Shown: positions 34,154-46,332 of the stretch, in pieces
Layout of the letters: each line of letters begins with the position of its first letter
Position numbering within the stretch: position 1 is the first letter of the stretch
Assembly: GCA_024685315.1 (NCBI GenBank)
Contig: JAIKVW010000031.1
Span: 1-50,466 of the forward strand
Length of the DNA: 50,466 nucleotides
Direction of reading: 5' to 3'
Origin: Lachnospiraceae bacterium
GTDB taxonomy: Bacteria; Bacillota; Clostridia; Lachnospirales; Lachnospiraceae
Position numbers and translations under genes: made by a program
Notes under the pieces: model-generated
Database searches by the model: none
Seen by the model: only the letters and a program-made list of their open reading frames with translations
Told to the model about the DNA's origin: nothing

Positions 34154-34438
34154 ATGAAGTTATTTCCCTTATTTGACAAGGTAGTTCTTAAGCAGGGCGA
34201 AGCAGAGGAGAAGACCGAATCCGGGATCATTCTTACCGGCAATTCCAAAGAGAAGCCCCAGGAAGCTGAAGTAGTAGCAGTCGGCCCCGGCGGACTTGTT
34301 GACGGCAAGGAAGTCGAGATGGTCGTATCAGTCGGCCAGAAGGTCATTTATTCCAAATATGCCGGAACCGAGTACAAGGTAGATGATGAGACCTACATCA
34401 TCGTAAGACAGAGCGATATTCTCGCAGTAGTTCAGTAA
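34154..34438 (+). CDS. groES: Co-chaperonin GroES
   Basis: GroES is the ring-shaped lid of the GroEL folding chamber. The 94-aa protein has LFPLFDKVVLKQGEAEEKTE at the start, the mobile loop with SGIILTGNSKEKPQ and the closing IVRQSDILAVVQ, all normal. AGGAGG lies upstream of the ATG. It is controlled with groEL through the CIRCE element in the leader. Confidence 0.98.
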   Translation: MKLFPLFDKVVLKQGEAEEKTESGIILTGNSKEKPQEAEVVAVGPGGLVDGKEVEMVVSVGQKVIYSKYAGTEYKVDDETYIIVRQSDILAVVQ

Positions 34439-34457
34439 TACTGCTATAGAAATATAA

Positions 34458-36098
<1,641 letters not shown>

Positions 36099-36157
36099 TG
36101 ATATAAACAAGCCGGAACAAAGCCAGGTAATGGCTTAGGTCCTGATACTTATTAAAG

Positions 36158-36218
36158 AACGGTGCTTTTCACCCTTCAGGCGATATGCTTAGAAGAGCGC
36201 AGGAGCACCGTTTTTTTT
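36158..36218 (+). terminator. Terminator after groEL with long apical region
   Basis: AACGGTGCT (36158-36166) pairs with AGCACCGTT (36204-36212) and is followed by T residues. The 37-nt apical region holds smaller pairings, and GGTG/CACC (36161-36173) could form an alternative hairpin. Confidence 0.7.
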
Positions 36219-36252
36219 GTGCTTTATATGCTTCCCAAAGGGTCAATTAGAC

Positions 36253-36281
36253 TTGATTGGAAAGTCATGTTCGTATATAAT
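36253..36281 (+). promoter_or_regulatory. Predicted promoter of guaB
   Basis: TTGATT (36253-36258), a 17-base spacer and a perfect TATAAT (36276-36281) lie 66 bases before guaB. Confidence 0.85.
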
Positions 36282-36299
36282 TATAATGAGTTTTTATAG

Positions 36300-37802
<1,503 letters not shown>

Positions 37803-37807
37803 TTCCG

Positions 37808-37825
37808 AATGATCTGAAGATCATT
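37808..37825 (+). other. Small hairpin between guaB and the degV-like gene
   Basis: AATGATC (37808-37814) and GATCATT (37819-37825) form a 7-bp stem with a TGAA loop just after the guaB stop. No T run follows, so it is more likely an RNA-end or stability element than a terminator. Confidence 0.4.
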
Positions 37826-37863
37826 TAAATAATAAATCGGCAGATGTTTTTGGGAGAAAACAT

Positions 37864-38757
37864 ATGTATCAATTGATTACAGACAGTTCCTGGGACATGG
37901 GAAGCGAACGGGCCAAAAAGCTTAACATTGGTGTAGTCCCATACTATGTTACATTTGATGGGAATACATTCCTTAAAGAAGAGGTCGAACAGAACGTGAG
38001 GGATTTTTACCAGTTCATGGTAGATAACCCGAAGGTCTATCCGCATACTTCGCTTCCTACAGTTGATGACTTTATTACTGTCTTTGATAAATATGCCTCC
38101 AAGGGGATGGACATTATATGTTTCACGCTGTCTTCCAAGTTCTCAGGTTCTTTTAATTCTGCGAATATTGCGGGAACTGAGATCATGGAAAGATATCCAG
38201 GAGTCAGGGTCCGGGTCATGGACACCACAATGGCGACATTGATGCAGGGACTCTTTATACAGGAACTTGCGAATTACCGGGACAGCGGTGCGACATTTGA
38301 GGAACTCTGGGACAGGGCAGAGAAGATCAGGGGCACCGCCAAGATATTCTTCACGATCCACGGACTTGACTATCTTGTCCACGGTGGAAGGCTTGGCAAG
38401 CTTTCGGCCATATCAGCGGATATCCTGCATCTTCGTCCGCTCATACTTATGACAAACGGCGAGCTTTATTCCATGGGGCTTGCTCGAGGCAGGAAGCATT
38501 CGATTTCAAAGATATGCGATAAACTTCTTGAATATGTTCGCGAAAACTGCGACGATCCTTCCCAGTATTCCTTCATGGTTGGCTACGGATACGATATAGA
38601 GGAAGGCCACGAACTTTGCCGATACATTCAGTACAGGATGAAGGAAATCTGGCCTGATGCCTCACCATTTATCGATATAGGGCAGATCGGAGTAACGATA
38701 GGCGTTCATATCGGACCTTATCCTCTCGGCTTCGGGGTCATTAGAAAAGCTATCTGA
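37864..38757 (+). CDS. DegV family (FakB-like) fatty-acid-binding protein
   Basis: DegV proteins bind a single fatty acid; FakB members present it to the kinase FakA for incorporation into phospholipids. The 297-aa protein shows the DegV pattern: LITDSSWDM at the N-terminus, TSLPTVDDF, FTLSSKFSGSFNSANIA with the carboxylate-binding serines, and GGRLGKLSA in the second domain. GGGAG precedes the ATG. A FakA kinase is not in the window, but a FakA C-terminal-like small protein lies at 10142-10402. The true lipid preference is unknown. Confidence 0.88.
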   Translation: MYQLITDSSWDMGSERAKKLNIGVVPYYVTFDGNTFLKEEVEQNVRDFYQFMVDNPKVYPHTSLPTVDDFITVFDKYASKGMDIICFTLSSKFSGSFNSANIAGTEIMERYPGVRVRVMDTTMATLMQGLFIQELANYRDSGATFEELWDRAEKIRGTAKIFFTIHGLDYLVHGGRLGKLSAISADILHLRPLILMTNGELYSMGLARGRKHSISKICDKLLEYVRENCDDPSQYSFMVGYGYDIEEGHELCRYIQYRMKEIWPDASPFIDIGQIGVTIGVHIGPYPLGFGVIRKAI

Positions 38758-38765
38758 AATAATTG

Positions 38766-38798
38766 ACGTGCCTTTTCCGGCATGCGGGAAAGGCACGT
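38766..38798 (+). other. Strong hairpin without a T run upstream of the M16C gene
   Basis: ACGTGCCTTT (38766-38775) pairs perfectly with AAAGGCACGT (38789-38798), with extra CC/GG pairing above. Directly downstream is TCACATGTTTAC rather than T residues, so simple termination is doubtful; RNA processing or attenuation are alternatives. Confidence 0.5.
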
Positions 38799-38838
38799 TC
38801 ACATGTTTACAGGGAGAATCAACAGGAGAAAATATAGA

Positions 38839-41775
38839 ATGAAAATAGACAGTTCATGTGTGCCTTCTACATATGAGATCATTAAGAGTGGATATATAAA
38901 AGAAACAGCTTCAGAGGCAGCTCTTCTGGTGCATGTTAAAAGCGGCGCCAGGATCGCTGTCCTTTCTAATAATGACAATAACAAGGTCTTCAGCATCGGT
39001 TTCAGGACTCCTCCGGCAAACAGTACCGGGGTTGCCCACATTATGGAGCATTCCGTGCTCTGCGGATCTTCAAAATATCCAGTGAAGGATCCGTTCGTTG
39101 AACTAATGAAGGGTTCACTTGCGACCTTCCTTAATGCGATGACCTATCCGGACAAGACCGTATACCCGGTCGCAAGCTGTAATGAGACCGATTTCAGGAA
39201 CCTCATGGACATCTATCTCGACTCGGTATTTCATCCGAATATCTATCTTCACGATGAAATATTCCGCCAGGAGGGATGGAGATATGAGCTTGAGAATGAG
39301 GACGATCCGCTCTCTATAAACGGCGTTGTCTACAATGAGATGAAGGGGGATTTTTCATCTCCTGATTCATTGATCGTGAGGAGTATCTCCGATACGCTGT
39401 TTCCCGATACCGCGTACGGAGTTGACTCTGGAGGAGACCCGGATCATATCCCTGAACTTACTTATGATGAGTTCCTTGATTTTCACAGAAAATATTATCA
39501 TCCCTGCAATTCATACATTTACCTCTACGGAGACATGGATGTAAGGGAGAATCTTGAATACATCGACAGGGAGTATCTCTCAAATTATGAGAGGATAGAG
39601 GTGGATTCTGAAATTAAGTCTCAGGCAGGATTTGAAAAGCCCGTTGATGCGGTCTTAAGCTATCCTGTGGAGAGCGGCGGCGATAATTCAGGGGCTTATC
39701 TTGCATGCAGCTGGGTGATCGGCGAAAAGCTTGATCCGCAGCTATATTACGCATTCCAGATCCTTGAATATGTGCTTATGGAAGCGCCGGCGGCTCCTCT
39801 TAAAAAGATGCTTGTTTCCGAAGGTTACGGAAGCGACGTATACGGCATGAATGAATTTGATATTCTGCAGCCTTATATGTCAGTAATCGTAAAGGGAACA
39901 GATCCGGCTAAGAAGAATGAAATCACAGGGAAAATACGCAGCCTGCTTGAGAAGCTTGCAGATGGTGAATTAAGCAGGAAGAGCATCGAGAGCGCTATTA
40001 ACTTCTTTGAATTCAAGATGAGGGAGAATGACTTCGGACGTTTCCCTAAGGGACTTATCATTGGTCTTCAGGCAATGTCTGGATGGATCTATGATGATAA
40101 CGAACCTTTTAAATATCTGGAATTTGAAAAATACTTCCCGGCCCTCAGAGAGGCAATGAGTGAAGGATATTTCGAAGGCCTTATCAAAGAGTATCTCCTC
40201 GATAATCCTCATTCATCCGTCGTTTTGATGACGCCTGATCCCGGGATGATCTCACGTAAAGAAAAAGAAAATGCCGATAAAATGGCAGCTGTAAAGGCTG
40301 AAATGAGCGATGAAGAGATAAAGAAGCTTGTTCAGGATACAGCCGAACTTAAGGAATACCAGTCCGCGTCTGATCCTGATGAGAATCTTGAAAAGATCCC
40401 TCTTCTGGAGCTTGAGAACATCCGTAAGGAGAGCCTGCCTTTACATAATGAACTGCGGAGCAGGGATGGTTACGATATCCTCTGGCACAATATAAATACT
40501 AACGGTATCCTTTATACAAAGCTCCTTTTTGAGGCAATGCATATCAGGGAAGAGGAGCTTCCGTATCTTGCTTTGCTCTCAGATGCTATAGGCGATATGG
40601 ATACCGAGCTGCACAGCTATGAAGAGTTCTCAGATGAAGAGAATTTCCATACCGGAGGCATTTCCACAGGATTCTCGATTTACAGGGTGGAGAATTCCCC
40701 GGAATACAAATTCTACTTCAAGGTTAATGGAAGAGTACTTTACGGGAAGAAAAATGAGCTGCTGCGCCTCACCGAGGAAATGCTGGTAAAGACTCTTTAC
40801 AGCGACAAGGCGAGGCTTAAGGAAATACTGCAGGGGATCAAATCCAGGCTTGAAATGGGATTTATGTCTGCAGGTCATTCATTCAGTATGAAACGTGCCG
40901 AGTCATACCGCAGCGCAGCTGGAAGGATATATGATCTTACAGGCGGCATCGATTATTATCGATTTATTTCCGAATGCCTTGCGGATTATGATTCCAAAGC
41001 AGACAGCATTTCCGAGTCGCTCACTGGGCTGGCGCGCAAAGTGTTTCGCAGGGAATTAATGCTTGTTGACGCGACCTGTGACGCAGAAGGATATGAAGGC
41101 ATTGAAGAACTTTTTGATATGCTTGCAGATCATCTCTTTGCAAATGAGCTTAATGAAGAAGATAAAGTTCCTGCCGTCATTTTGCCGCGGACAACTGCTA
41201 ACGAGGCCTTCATTATACCCGGAACTGTCCAGTATAATTCAATGATCGGAGATTACCTCCCTTCAGGAATGAAATATGATCCTCGCATGTCAGTGCTGAA
41301 GAATATCCTTTCATCCGAGTATCTATGGAACACAGTCCGTGTGCTCGGCGGAGCTTACGGCGCGTTTTTCCAGTATGGAGAAGAAGGAGATTTCATGTTC
41401 TCTTCTTACAGGGATCCGAAAGCAGCAGATACATTTGACGCTTACAGAGGAGCAGTTGATTATCTCAAGGAATTCGACCCCTCGGAGAGGGATTTCACCA
41501 AATTCCTTCTTGGGACTTTCGGCAGCATAGATATGCCGCTTACGCCGCAGCTTGAAGGCGAAAGGTCGCTCAGCGCATTCATGACCGGCAAGACTGAAGA
41601 AGAGCTCAATTCGAACCGCAGCAAACTCCTGAACTGCCGTCCTGAAGATATCAGGGCATTCGCCGATGCTGTAAGATGCGCACTCGAGAATGCTAATATC
41701 TGCTCGATTGGCAGCAGGAAGATGCTCGAACAGGATAAGGAACGATTCCATAGTTTCCAGGAACTGATAGGTTGA
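38839..41775 (+). CDS. M16C zinc metallopeptidase (PreP/presequence-protease type)
   Basis: The 978-aa protein is a full-length two-halved M16C peptidase that degrades unfolded peptides inside a closed chamber. The inverted zinc motif HIMEH (H67, E70, H71) lies in GVAHIMEHSVLCGS, followed by PFVELMKGSLATFLNAMTYP and the distal glutamate region FRQEGWRYELE. The second half carries the degenerate partner domain. There is no signal peptide, so it is probably cytosolic. AGGAG selects the ATG at 38839 over the upstream ATG at 38782. It is followed by era after four bases, suggesting cotranscription. Confidence 0.92.
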   Translation: MKIDSSCVPSTYEIIKSGYIKETASEAALLVHVKSGARIAVLSNNDNNKVFSIGFRTPPANSTGVAHIMEHSVLCGSSKYPVKDPFVELMKGSLATFLNAMTYPDKTVYPVASCNETDFRNLMDIYLDSVFHPNIYLHDEIFRQEGWRYELENEDDPLSINGVVYNEMKGDFSSPDSLIVRSISDTLFPDTAYGVDSGGDPDHIPELTYDEFLDFHRKYYHPCNSYIYLYGDMDVRENLEYIDREYLSNYERIEVDSEIKSQAGFEKPVDAVLSYPVESGGDNSGAYLACSWVIGEKLDPQLYYAFQILEYVLMEAPAAPLKKMLVSEGYGSDVYGMNEFDILQPYMSVIVKGTDPAKKNEITGKIRSLLEKLADGELSRKSIESAINFFEFKMRENDFGRFPKGLIIGLQAMSGWIYDDNEPFKYLEFEKYFPALREAMSEGYFEGLIKEYLLDNPHSSVVLMTPDPGMISRKEKENADKMAAVKAEMSDEEIKKLVQDTAELKEYQSASDPDENLEKIPLLELENIRKESLPLHNELRSRDGYDILWHNINTNGILYTKLLFEAMHIREEELPYLALLSDAIGDMDTELHSYEEFSDEENFHTGGISTGFSIYRVENSPEYKFYFKVNGRVLYGKKNELLRLTEEMLVKTLYSDKARLKEILQGIKSRLEMGFMSAGHSFSMKRAESYRSAAGRIYDLTGGIDYYRFISECLADYDSKADSISESLTGLARKVFRRELMLVDATCDAEGYEGIEELFDMLADHLFANELNEEDKVPAVILPRTTANEAFIIPGTVQYNSMIGDYLPSGMKYDPRMSVLKNILSSEYLWNTVRVLGGAYGAFFQYGEEGDFMFSSYRDPKAADTFDAYRGAVDYLKEFDPSERDFTKFLLGTFGSIDMPLTPQLEGERSLSAFMTGKTEEELNSNRSKLLNCRPEDIRAFADAVRCALENANICSIGSRKMLEQDKERFHSFQELIG

Positions 41776-41779
41776 TAAC

Positions 41780-42688
41780 ATGGCAGATGAACTTATAAGA
41801 TCAGGTTTTGTCACGCTTACCGGACGACCAAATGTAGGGAAGTCGACTCTTCTTAACTGCATAGTCGGCCAGAAGATCGCTATTACCTCCAGCAAGCCTC
41901 AGACAACAAGGAACCGGGTTACAGGGATCTACAATTCCGATAAAGGACAGATCGTATTTGTCGATACCCCAGGCATACATAAGGCCAGGACCAAGCTCGG
42001 CGAGTACATGACTCTGGCAGCTGAAGGCGCGGTTGCGGATGTCGACCTCGTGCTCTGGCTCGTTGAGCCCAGGGAAAAGATCGGTGAGGGAGAGAAGCAC
42101 ATCGCAGAGCTTCTTAAGAAGCGAAATGTGCCAGTCATCCTTGTCATCAATAAGATCGATACCGTAAAGAAAGCGGACCTCCTTAACGTAATTTCAGCAT
42201 ACAATGAACTTTATGATTTTGAGGAGATAGTTCCCTGTTCGGCGCTTAAGGGAGATAATACAGGAGACCTTATTGAAACGATCTTCAAATACCTTCCCTA
42301 CGGGCCGAGGTATTATGATGAAGAGTCTGTGACGGATCAGCCGGAGAGGCAGATAATCGCAGAACTTATCCGCGAAAAATCGCTCAGATGTCTCAGCGAC
42401 GAGATCCCCCACGGTATCGCAGTCAGCATACTTAGCATGAAAAAGCGGAGCGGAAGAGACCTCTACGATATTGAGGCCGCGCTTGTCTGCGAACGCGATT
42501 CCCACAAAAGGATTATAATCGGGAAAGACGGTGAAATGCTGAAAAAGATCGGTTCACAGGCAAGACCTGAGATCGAGGAAATGCTTGGCTGCCGTGTAAA
42601 CCTGAAGATCTGGGTCAAAGTCAGAAAAGACTGGCGTGACAGCGATATAATGGTGAAGAACTTCGGATACAGCAAGAAAGAACTTTAA
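41780..42688 (+). CDS. era: GTPase Era
   Basis: Era binds the 3' end of 16S rRNA and helps 30S assembly. The 302-aa protein has the GTPase motifs GRPNVGKS (G1, residues 15-22), TTRNRVTG (G2), DTPGIHKA (G3) and NKID (G4), followed by a C-terminal KH domain with IIGKDGEMLKKIGSQAR. Length and order are standard. It lies four bases after the M16C stop and 15 bases before recO. Confidence 0.97.
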   Translation: MADELIRSGFVTLTGRPNVGKSTLLNCIVGQKIAITSSKPQTTRNRVTGIYNSDKGQIVFVDTPGIHKARTKLGEYMTLAAEGAVADVDLVLWLVEPREKIGEGEKHIAELLKKRNVPVILVINKIDTVKKADLLNVISAYNELYDFEEIVPCSALKGDNTGDLIETIFKYLPYGPRYYDEESVTDQPERQIIAELIREKSLRCLSDEIPHGIAVSILSMKKRSGRDLYDIEAALVCERDSHKRIIIGKDGEMLKKIGSQARPEIEEMLGCRVNLKIWVKVRKDWRDSDIMVKNFGYSKKEL

Positions 42689-42703
42689 AAGGATAGTGGA
42701 CAG

Positions 42704-43456
42704 ATGGCCGAAAACGTACAGCTTCGCGGGATGATCCTCGCTGCCTTCCCATCAGGGGAATATGACCGCAGGGTACTTTTGCTCACGGAAGACCGCGGAA
42801 AAGTCACCGGCTTTGTGAGAGGCGCAAGGCGCCCGGGGAACCAGCTCATGGCTGCCTCGGAGCCTTTTGTTTTCGGCACTTTCACCGCATTTCAGGGGCG
42901 CGACGCATACACTATAGTATCGGCTTCTGTCGAGAACTACTTTGAAGAGATCCGGGATGATTTTACCGATGCCTGCTACGGCGGGTACTTCCTTGAATTT
43001 GCTTCATATTACAGCAGGGAAAATGACGATGACCGCGAAGTCCTGAAACTCCTCTATAAGACACTCTCAGTACTTCTCAAAAAACTGATACCTCATAAGC
43101 TTATAAGGTGCATCTACGAGCTGAGGCTGATGTCCATTAACGGAGAAGGTCCGCAGGTGTTCGAATGTGCGAGGTGCGGCAGGGAGGAAGCCCTGGACCA
43201 CTTCAGCGTCCGCATGAGAGGGACCCTCTGCAGCAGCTGTCTTAATGAAGCAAAGGGAAGAGTGGATGACATTTCACCTCTGGTAAGGTATACCATGCAG
43301 TACATTATAAGCTCCGATTTAGAGAAGCTCTATTCATTCAGTGTGCCGGATGAGGCTGTCAGCGAGCTTTCGGGGATAATGGACAGGTACCGCGCGGCTG
43401 TCACAGACAAGGAGTTTAAATCGCTTGAAATACTTGAGTCTATCGGGCTTAAGTGA
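42704..43456 (+). CDS. recO: DNA repair protein RecO
   Basis: RecO helps load RecA on gaps with RecF and RecR. The 250-aa protein starts with an OB-fold (LRGMILAAFPSGEYDRRVLL), then a helical domain containing the zinc-finger cysteines C155, C158, C176 and C179 (ECARCGR and LCSSCL). The era-recO order is the usual one in Firmicutes. glyQS, a frequent next neighbour, is replaced here by trpS. Confidence 0.93.
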   Translation: MAENVQLRGMILAAFPSGEYDRRVLLLTEDRGKVTGFVRGARRPGNQLMAASEPFVFGTFTAFQGRDAYTIVSASVENYFEEIRDDFTDACYGGYFLEFASYYSRENDDDREVLKLLYKTLSVLLKKLIPHKLIRCIYELRLMSINGEGPQVFECARCGREEALDHFSVRMRGTLCSSCLNEAKGRVDDISPLVRYTMQYIISSDLEKLYSFSVPDEAVSELSGIMDRYRAAVTDKEFKSLEILESIGLK

Positions 43457-43469
43457 TAAACTTAAAAAA

Positions 43470-43504
43470 ATCCGGGCTTAACATGTTCCCGGATGCATTA
43501 TATT
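43470..43504 (+). promoter_or_regulatory. Hairpin and possible promoter before trpS
   Basis: ATCCGGG (43470-43476) pairs with CCCGGAT (43488-43494). TTAACA (43478-43483) and TATATT (43499-43504) are 15 bases apart and could be a weak promoter. The 73-base gap is too short for a T-box leader. Confidence 0.3.
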
Positions 43505-43529
43505 TACCGCATAAGGAGAAAAGCTTAAA

Positions 43530-44621
43530 ATGGGCGGAATCATTTTAACCGGAGACAGACCTACAGGAAGACTTCATCTCGGACATTATGCCGGATCACT
43601 CAGGAGAAGAGTTGAACTCCAGAATTCAGGCAACTTTGACGAGTTATATTTCATGATAGCCGACGTACAGGCTCTTACTGATAATTTCGACAGGCCGCAG
43701 CGCGTCAGGCAGAATGTGATCGAGGTCGCTCTTGACTGGCTCTCCTGCGGGATCGATCCTTCCAAGGCTTCGCTTTTTGTGCAGTCCTACGTTACAGAGC
43801 TTACCGAGATGACGATCTACTTCATGAATCTCGTCACGGTATCAAGGCTTGAGAGGAACCCTACGGTAAAGTCAGAGATCCAGATGCGCCAGTTTGAAAG
43901 GAATATCCCCGCTGGATTCTTCTGTTATCCTATAAGTCAGGCTTCAGACATCACTGCCTTCAAGGCTACTGTAGTTCCCGTAGGCGAGGACCAGGCGCCT
44001 ATGATAGAGCAGACAAGGGAGATAGTCCATAAGTTTAATTCCCTTTACGGAGAAGTCCTTGTGATGCCTAATATCATGCTTCCCGACAACAAGGCCTGCA
44101 TGAGGCTTCCTGGCACTGACGGCAAGGCTAAAATGAGCAAATCACTCGGGAACTGCATCTATCTGTCCGACGACCGCGAGACCGTCCGTCAGAAGATAAT
44201 GAGCATGTTTACCGACCCGACGCATATTAAGATCACAGACCCCGGCAAGATCGAGGGTAACACCGTATTCACCTATCTGGATGCCTTCTGCAGCGACGAG
44301 CATTTCGAGAGGTACCTTCCGGAATTTGCCTGCCTCGACGACCTCAAGGAGCATTACCAGAAGGGCGGCGTCGGCGATGTGAAGATCAAAAAGTTCCTCA
44401 ATAATATTATACAGGAGACCCTTGAACCGATCAGGCAGCGCCGCAGCGAGTTCGAGAAGGATATTCCTTACGTCTATGAGATCCTGAAGAAAGGCAGCGA
44501 CCGCGCGAGGGAGAAGGCCGGACAGACGCTTTACGAAATGCGAAGCGCTATGCAGATCAACTACTTCGACGATGCAGAGCTTATAAGGCAGCAGGCCGAG
44601 AAATACAGCGGAAACGAGTAA
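43530..44621 (+). CDS. trpS: Tryptophanyl-tRNA synthetase
   Basis: TrpRS charges tRNA-Trp, whose gene lies at 184-254. The 363-aa class I synthetase has TGDRPTGRLHLGHYAGS with the HIGH motif (H16-H19) and KAKMSKSLGN (KMSKS). It is somewhat longer than the ~330-aa Bacillus enzyme. AAGGAG precedes the ATG. It is followed by cysE after two bases, so the two are probably cotranscribed. Confidence 0.96.
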   Translation: MGGIILTGDRPTGRLHLGHYAGSLRRRVELQNSGNFDELYFMIADVQALTDNFDRPQRVRQNVIEVALDWLSCGIDPSKASLFVQSYVTELTEMTIYFMNLVTVSRLERNPTVKSEIQMRQFERNIPAGFFCYPISQASDITAFKATVVPVGEDQAPMIEQTREIVHKFNSLYGEVLVMPNIMLPDNKACMRLPGTDGKAKMSKSLGNCIYLSDDRETVRQKIMSMFTDPTHIKITDPGKIEGNTVFTYLDAFCSDEHFERYLPEFACLDDLKEHYQKGGVGDVKIKKFLNNIIQETLEPIRQRRSEFEKDIPYVYEILKKGSDRAREKAGQTLYEMRSAMQINYFDDAELIRQQAEKYSGNE

Positions 44622-44623
44622 AA

Positions 44624-45541
44624 ATGATAAAAGATACGATCAAGGATGCGGTTTCTTCCATCAGGGAGACCGTAAAGCAGGAAGACATATTTGTCACTGA
44701 AGAGACCGGCCTGAAAATGCCCAGCAGGCGCATTATAATTGATATCATCAAGGACATGCGCCGTGTTATCTTCCCAGGTTATTTCGGCGATGAAAATATT
44801 TCAAGTTCTATGCCGGATTATTTTCTCGGGAACATGATGACCGAGATATATGAAAAGCTTAAGGGACAGATATGCATTGCGCTGAAGTACCGCGAACAGG
44901 AGGCTCTTGCGCCTGACAAAGCCGAGGAGATGGCAGCGGACATCGCTGAAAAGTTCATCGGGAAGATCCCATACATCCAGAAAATGCTTCTTATGGACAT
45001 TCAGGCAAGCTTTGATGGCGATCCCGCGGCAAAGAGCAAGGAAGATATCATATTCTCATATCCCGGGCTGCTTGCGGTCTACGTTTACAGGATCTCCCAT
45101 GAGCTTTATGTTCAGGACGTTCCTTTTATACCCAGGATAATGACGGAATACGCTCACAGCCTCACCGGAATAGACATTAACTCCGGCGCTGTGATAGGAA
45201 AGTATTTCTGCATTGACCACGGTACCGGGATCGTTATAGGAGAGACAACGGTCATAGGAGATTACGTAAAGATATACCAGGGCGTCACGCTCGGTGCGCT
45301 TTCCACCAGGAAAGGGCAGCAGCTCGCAGGTGTTAAACGTCATCCTACGATAGGCGACCATGTTACCATCTATGCGAATTCAACGCTCCTCGGCGGTGAG
45401 ACCGTTATCGGCGACGGTTGCGTGATCGGCGGCAACAGCGTCATCATGAAGAGCGTTCCCGCGCATACGAGGGTTAAGATCAATTCCCCTGAGATCACGA
45501 TCATTCCGGATTCGCACGGAACAGATGATATCTGGGACTAG
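44624..45541 (+). CDS. cysE: Serine O-acetyltransferase
   Basis: CysE makes O-acetylserine from serine and acetyl-CoA, the entry to cysteine. The 305-aa protein has a helical N-terminal part and a left-handed beta-helix of hexapeptide repeats: IDINSGAVIGKYFCIDHGTG holds the catalytic histidine, followed by VIGETTVIGDYVKIYQGVTL and PTIGDHVTIYANSTLLGG. It is longer at the N-terminus than the short bacterial form (~170-230 aa), like the EpsC-type serine acetyltransferases of Clostridia. cysK is not in the window. Confidence 0.93.
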   Translation: MIKDTIKDAVSSIRETVKQEDIFVTEETGLKMPSRRIIIDIIKDMRRVIFPGYFGDENISSSMPDYFLGNMMTEIYEKLKGQICIALKYREQEALAPDKAEEMAADIAEKFIGKIPYIQKMLLMDIQASFDGDPAAKSKEDIIFSYPGLLAVYVYRISHELYVQDVPFIPRIMTEYAHSLTGIDINSGAVIGKYFCIDHGTGIVIGETTVIGDYVKIYQGVTLGALSTRKGQQLAGVKRHPTIGDHVTIYANSTLLGGETVIGDGCVIGGNSVIMKSVPAHTRVKINSPEITIIPDSHGTDDIWD

Positions 45542-45546
45542 ATATA

Positions 45547-45575
45547 TTGTTAAATAATGCTTTTTATGCTAAAGT
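45547..45575 (+). promoter_or_regulatory. Predicted promoter of pyrH
   Basis: TTGTTA (45547-45552), a 17-base spacer and TAAAGT (45570-45575) start five bases after the cysE stop and lie 22 bases before pyrH. Confidence 0.6.
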
Positions 45576-45597
45576 AAATACTAATGGAGGCACTAAA

Positions 45598-46305
45598 ATG
45601 GCAGAGTGGAACCGCATACTCCTGAAGCTTTCCGGAGAGGCTCTTTCCGGGGAGATCGGACACGGATTTGATGAGAATGTTTGCCGGGAAGTTGCAGGCG
45701 AGATCGCTGAGCTTACCCGCAAAGGCATCCAGATCGCAGTCGTTACCGGCGGCGGTAATTTCTGGCGCGGGAGGAATTCCAGCAAGATCATCGAAAGGTC
45801 TCATTCCGACCAGATCGGCATGCTCGGCACGGTCATCAACTGCATCTACATGTCTGAACTGGTAAGGCTCGAAGGGATCGGAACTACTGTTTACACTCCT
45901 TTTGAGTGCGGCGGGATCACGACGCTGTTCAGCAGTGACGCTGCGGTGAAAGATCTTGAAGACGGTAAGGTGATCTTCTTTGCAGGAGGGACCGGACACC
46001 CGTATTTCTCTACAGATTCAGGGTCATCTCTCAGAGCGCTCCAGATCGGCGCCGACTGCATATTCCTTGCAAAAGCGGTCGACGGGATCTATGACAGCGA
46101 TCCGAATCTCAACCCTGAGGCGAAGAAATACGATGTGCTCCCTATGAAGGAAGTTGTCGAAAAATCCCTCGCGGCCATAGACCTTACCAGCGCGGTAATG
46201 TGCCTTGAGAATAAAATGCCTATGATGGTCTTCGGGCTCCGCGGCGAGCGCAGCATTGTTAATGCCGTAAGCGGGGAGTTCACCGGGACCCGGGTTACTG
46301 TCTGA
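45598..46305 (+). CDS. pyrH: UMP kinase
   Basis: PyrH phosphorylates UMP to UDP and is a hexameric amino-acid-kinase-fold enzyme. The 235-aa protein shows LLKLSGEALSGE, VVTGGGNFWRGR and FAGGTGHPYFSTDS, all typical. GGAGG at 45586-45590 selects the ATG at 45598 over an upstream TTG frame. pyrH-frr is a widely conserved pair, here followed by uppS, cdsA and dxr. rpsB and tsf, often upstream, are absent. Confidence 0.97.
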   Translation: MAEWNRILLKLSGEALSGEIGHGFDENVCREVAGEIAELTRKGIQIAVVTGGGNFWRGRNSSKIIERSHSDQIGMLGTVINCIYMSELVRLEGIGTTVYTPFECGGITTLFSSDAAVKDLEDGKVIFFAGGTGHPYFSTDSGSSLRALQIGADCIFLAKAVDGIYDSDPNLNPEAKKYDVLPMKEVVEKSLAAIDLTSAVMCLENKMPMMVFGLRGERSIVNAVSGEFTGTRVTV

Positions 46306-46332
46306 AATAGTTTTAATGATCAGAGGTGTGAA

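Noticed and set aside
43457-43529. T-box leader for trpS
   Set aside because: The gap is only 73 bases and contains no T-box sequence; the same holds for the cysS upstream gap.
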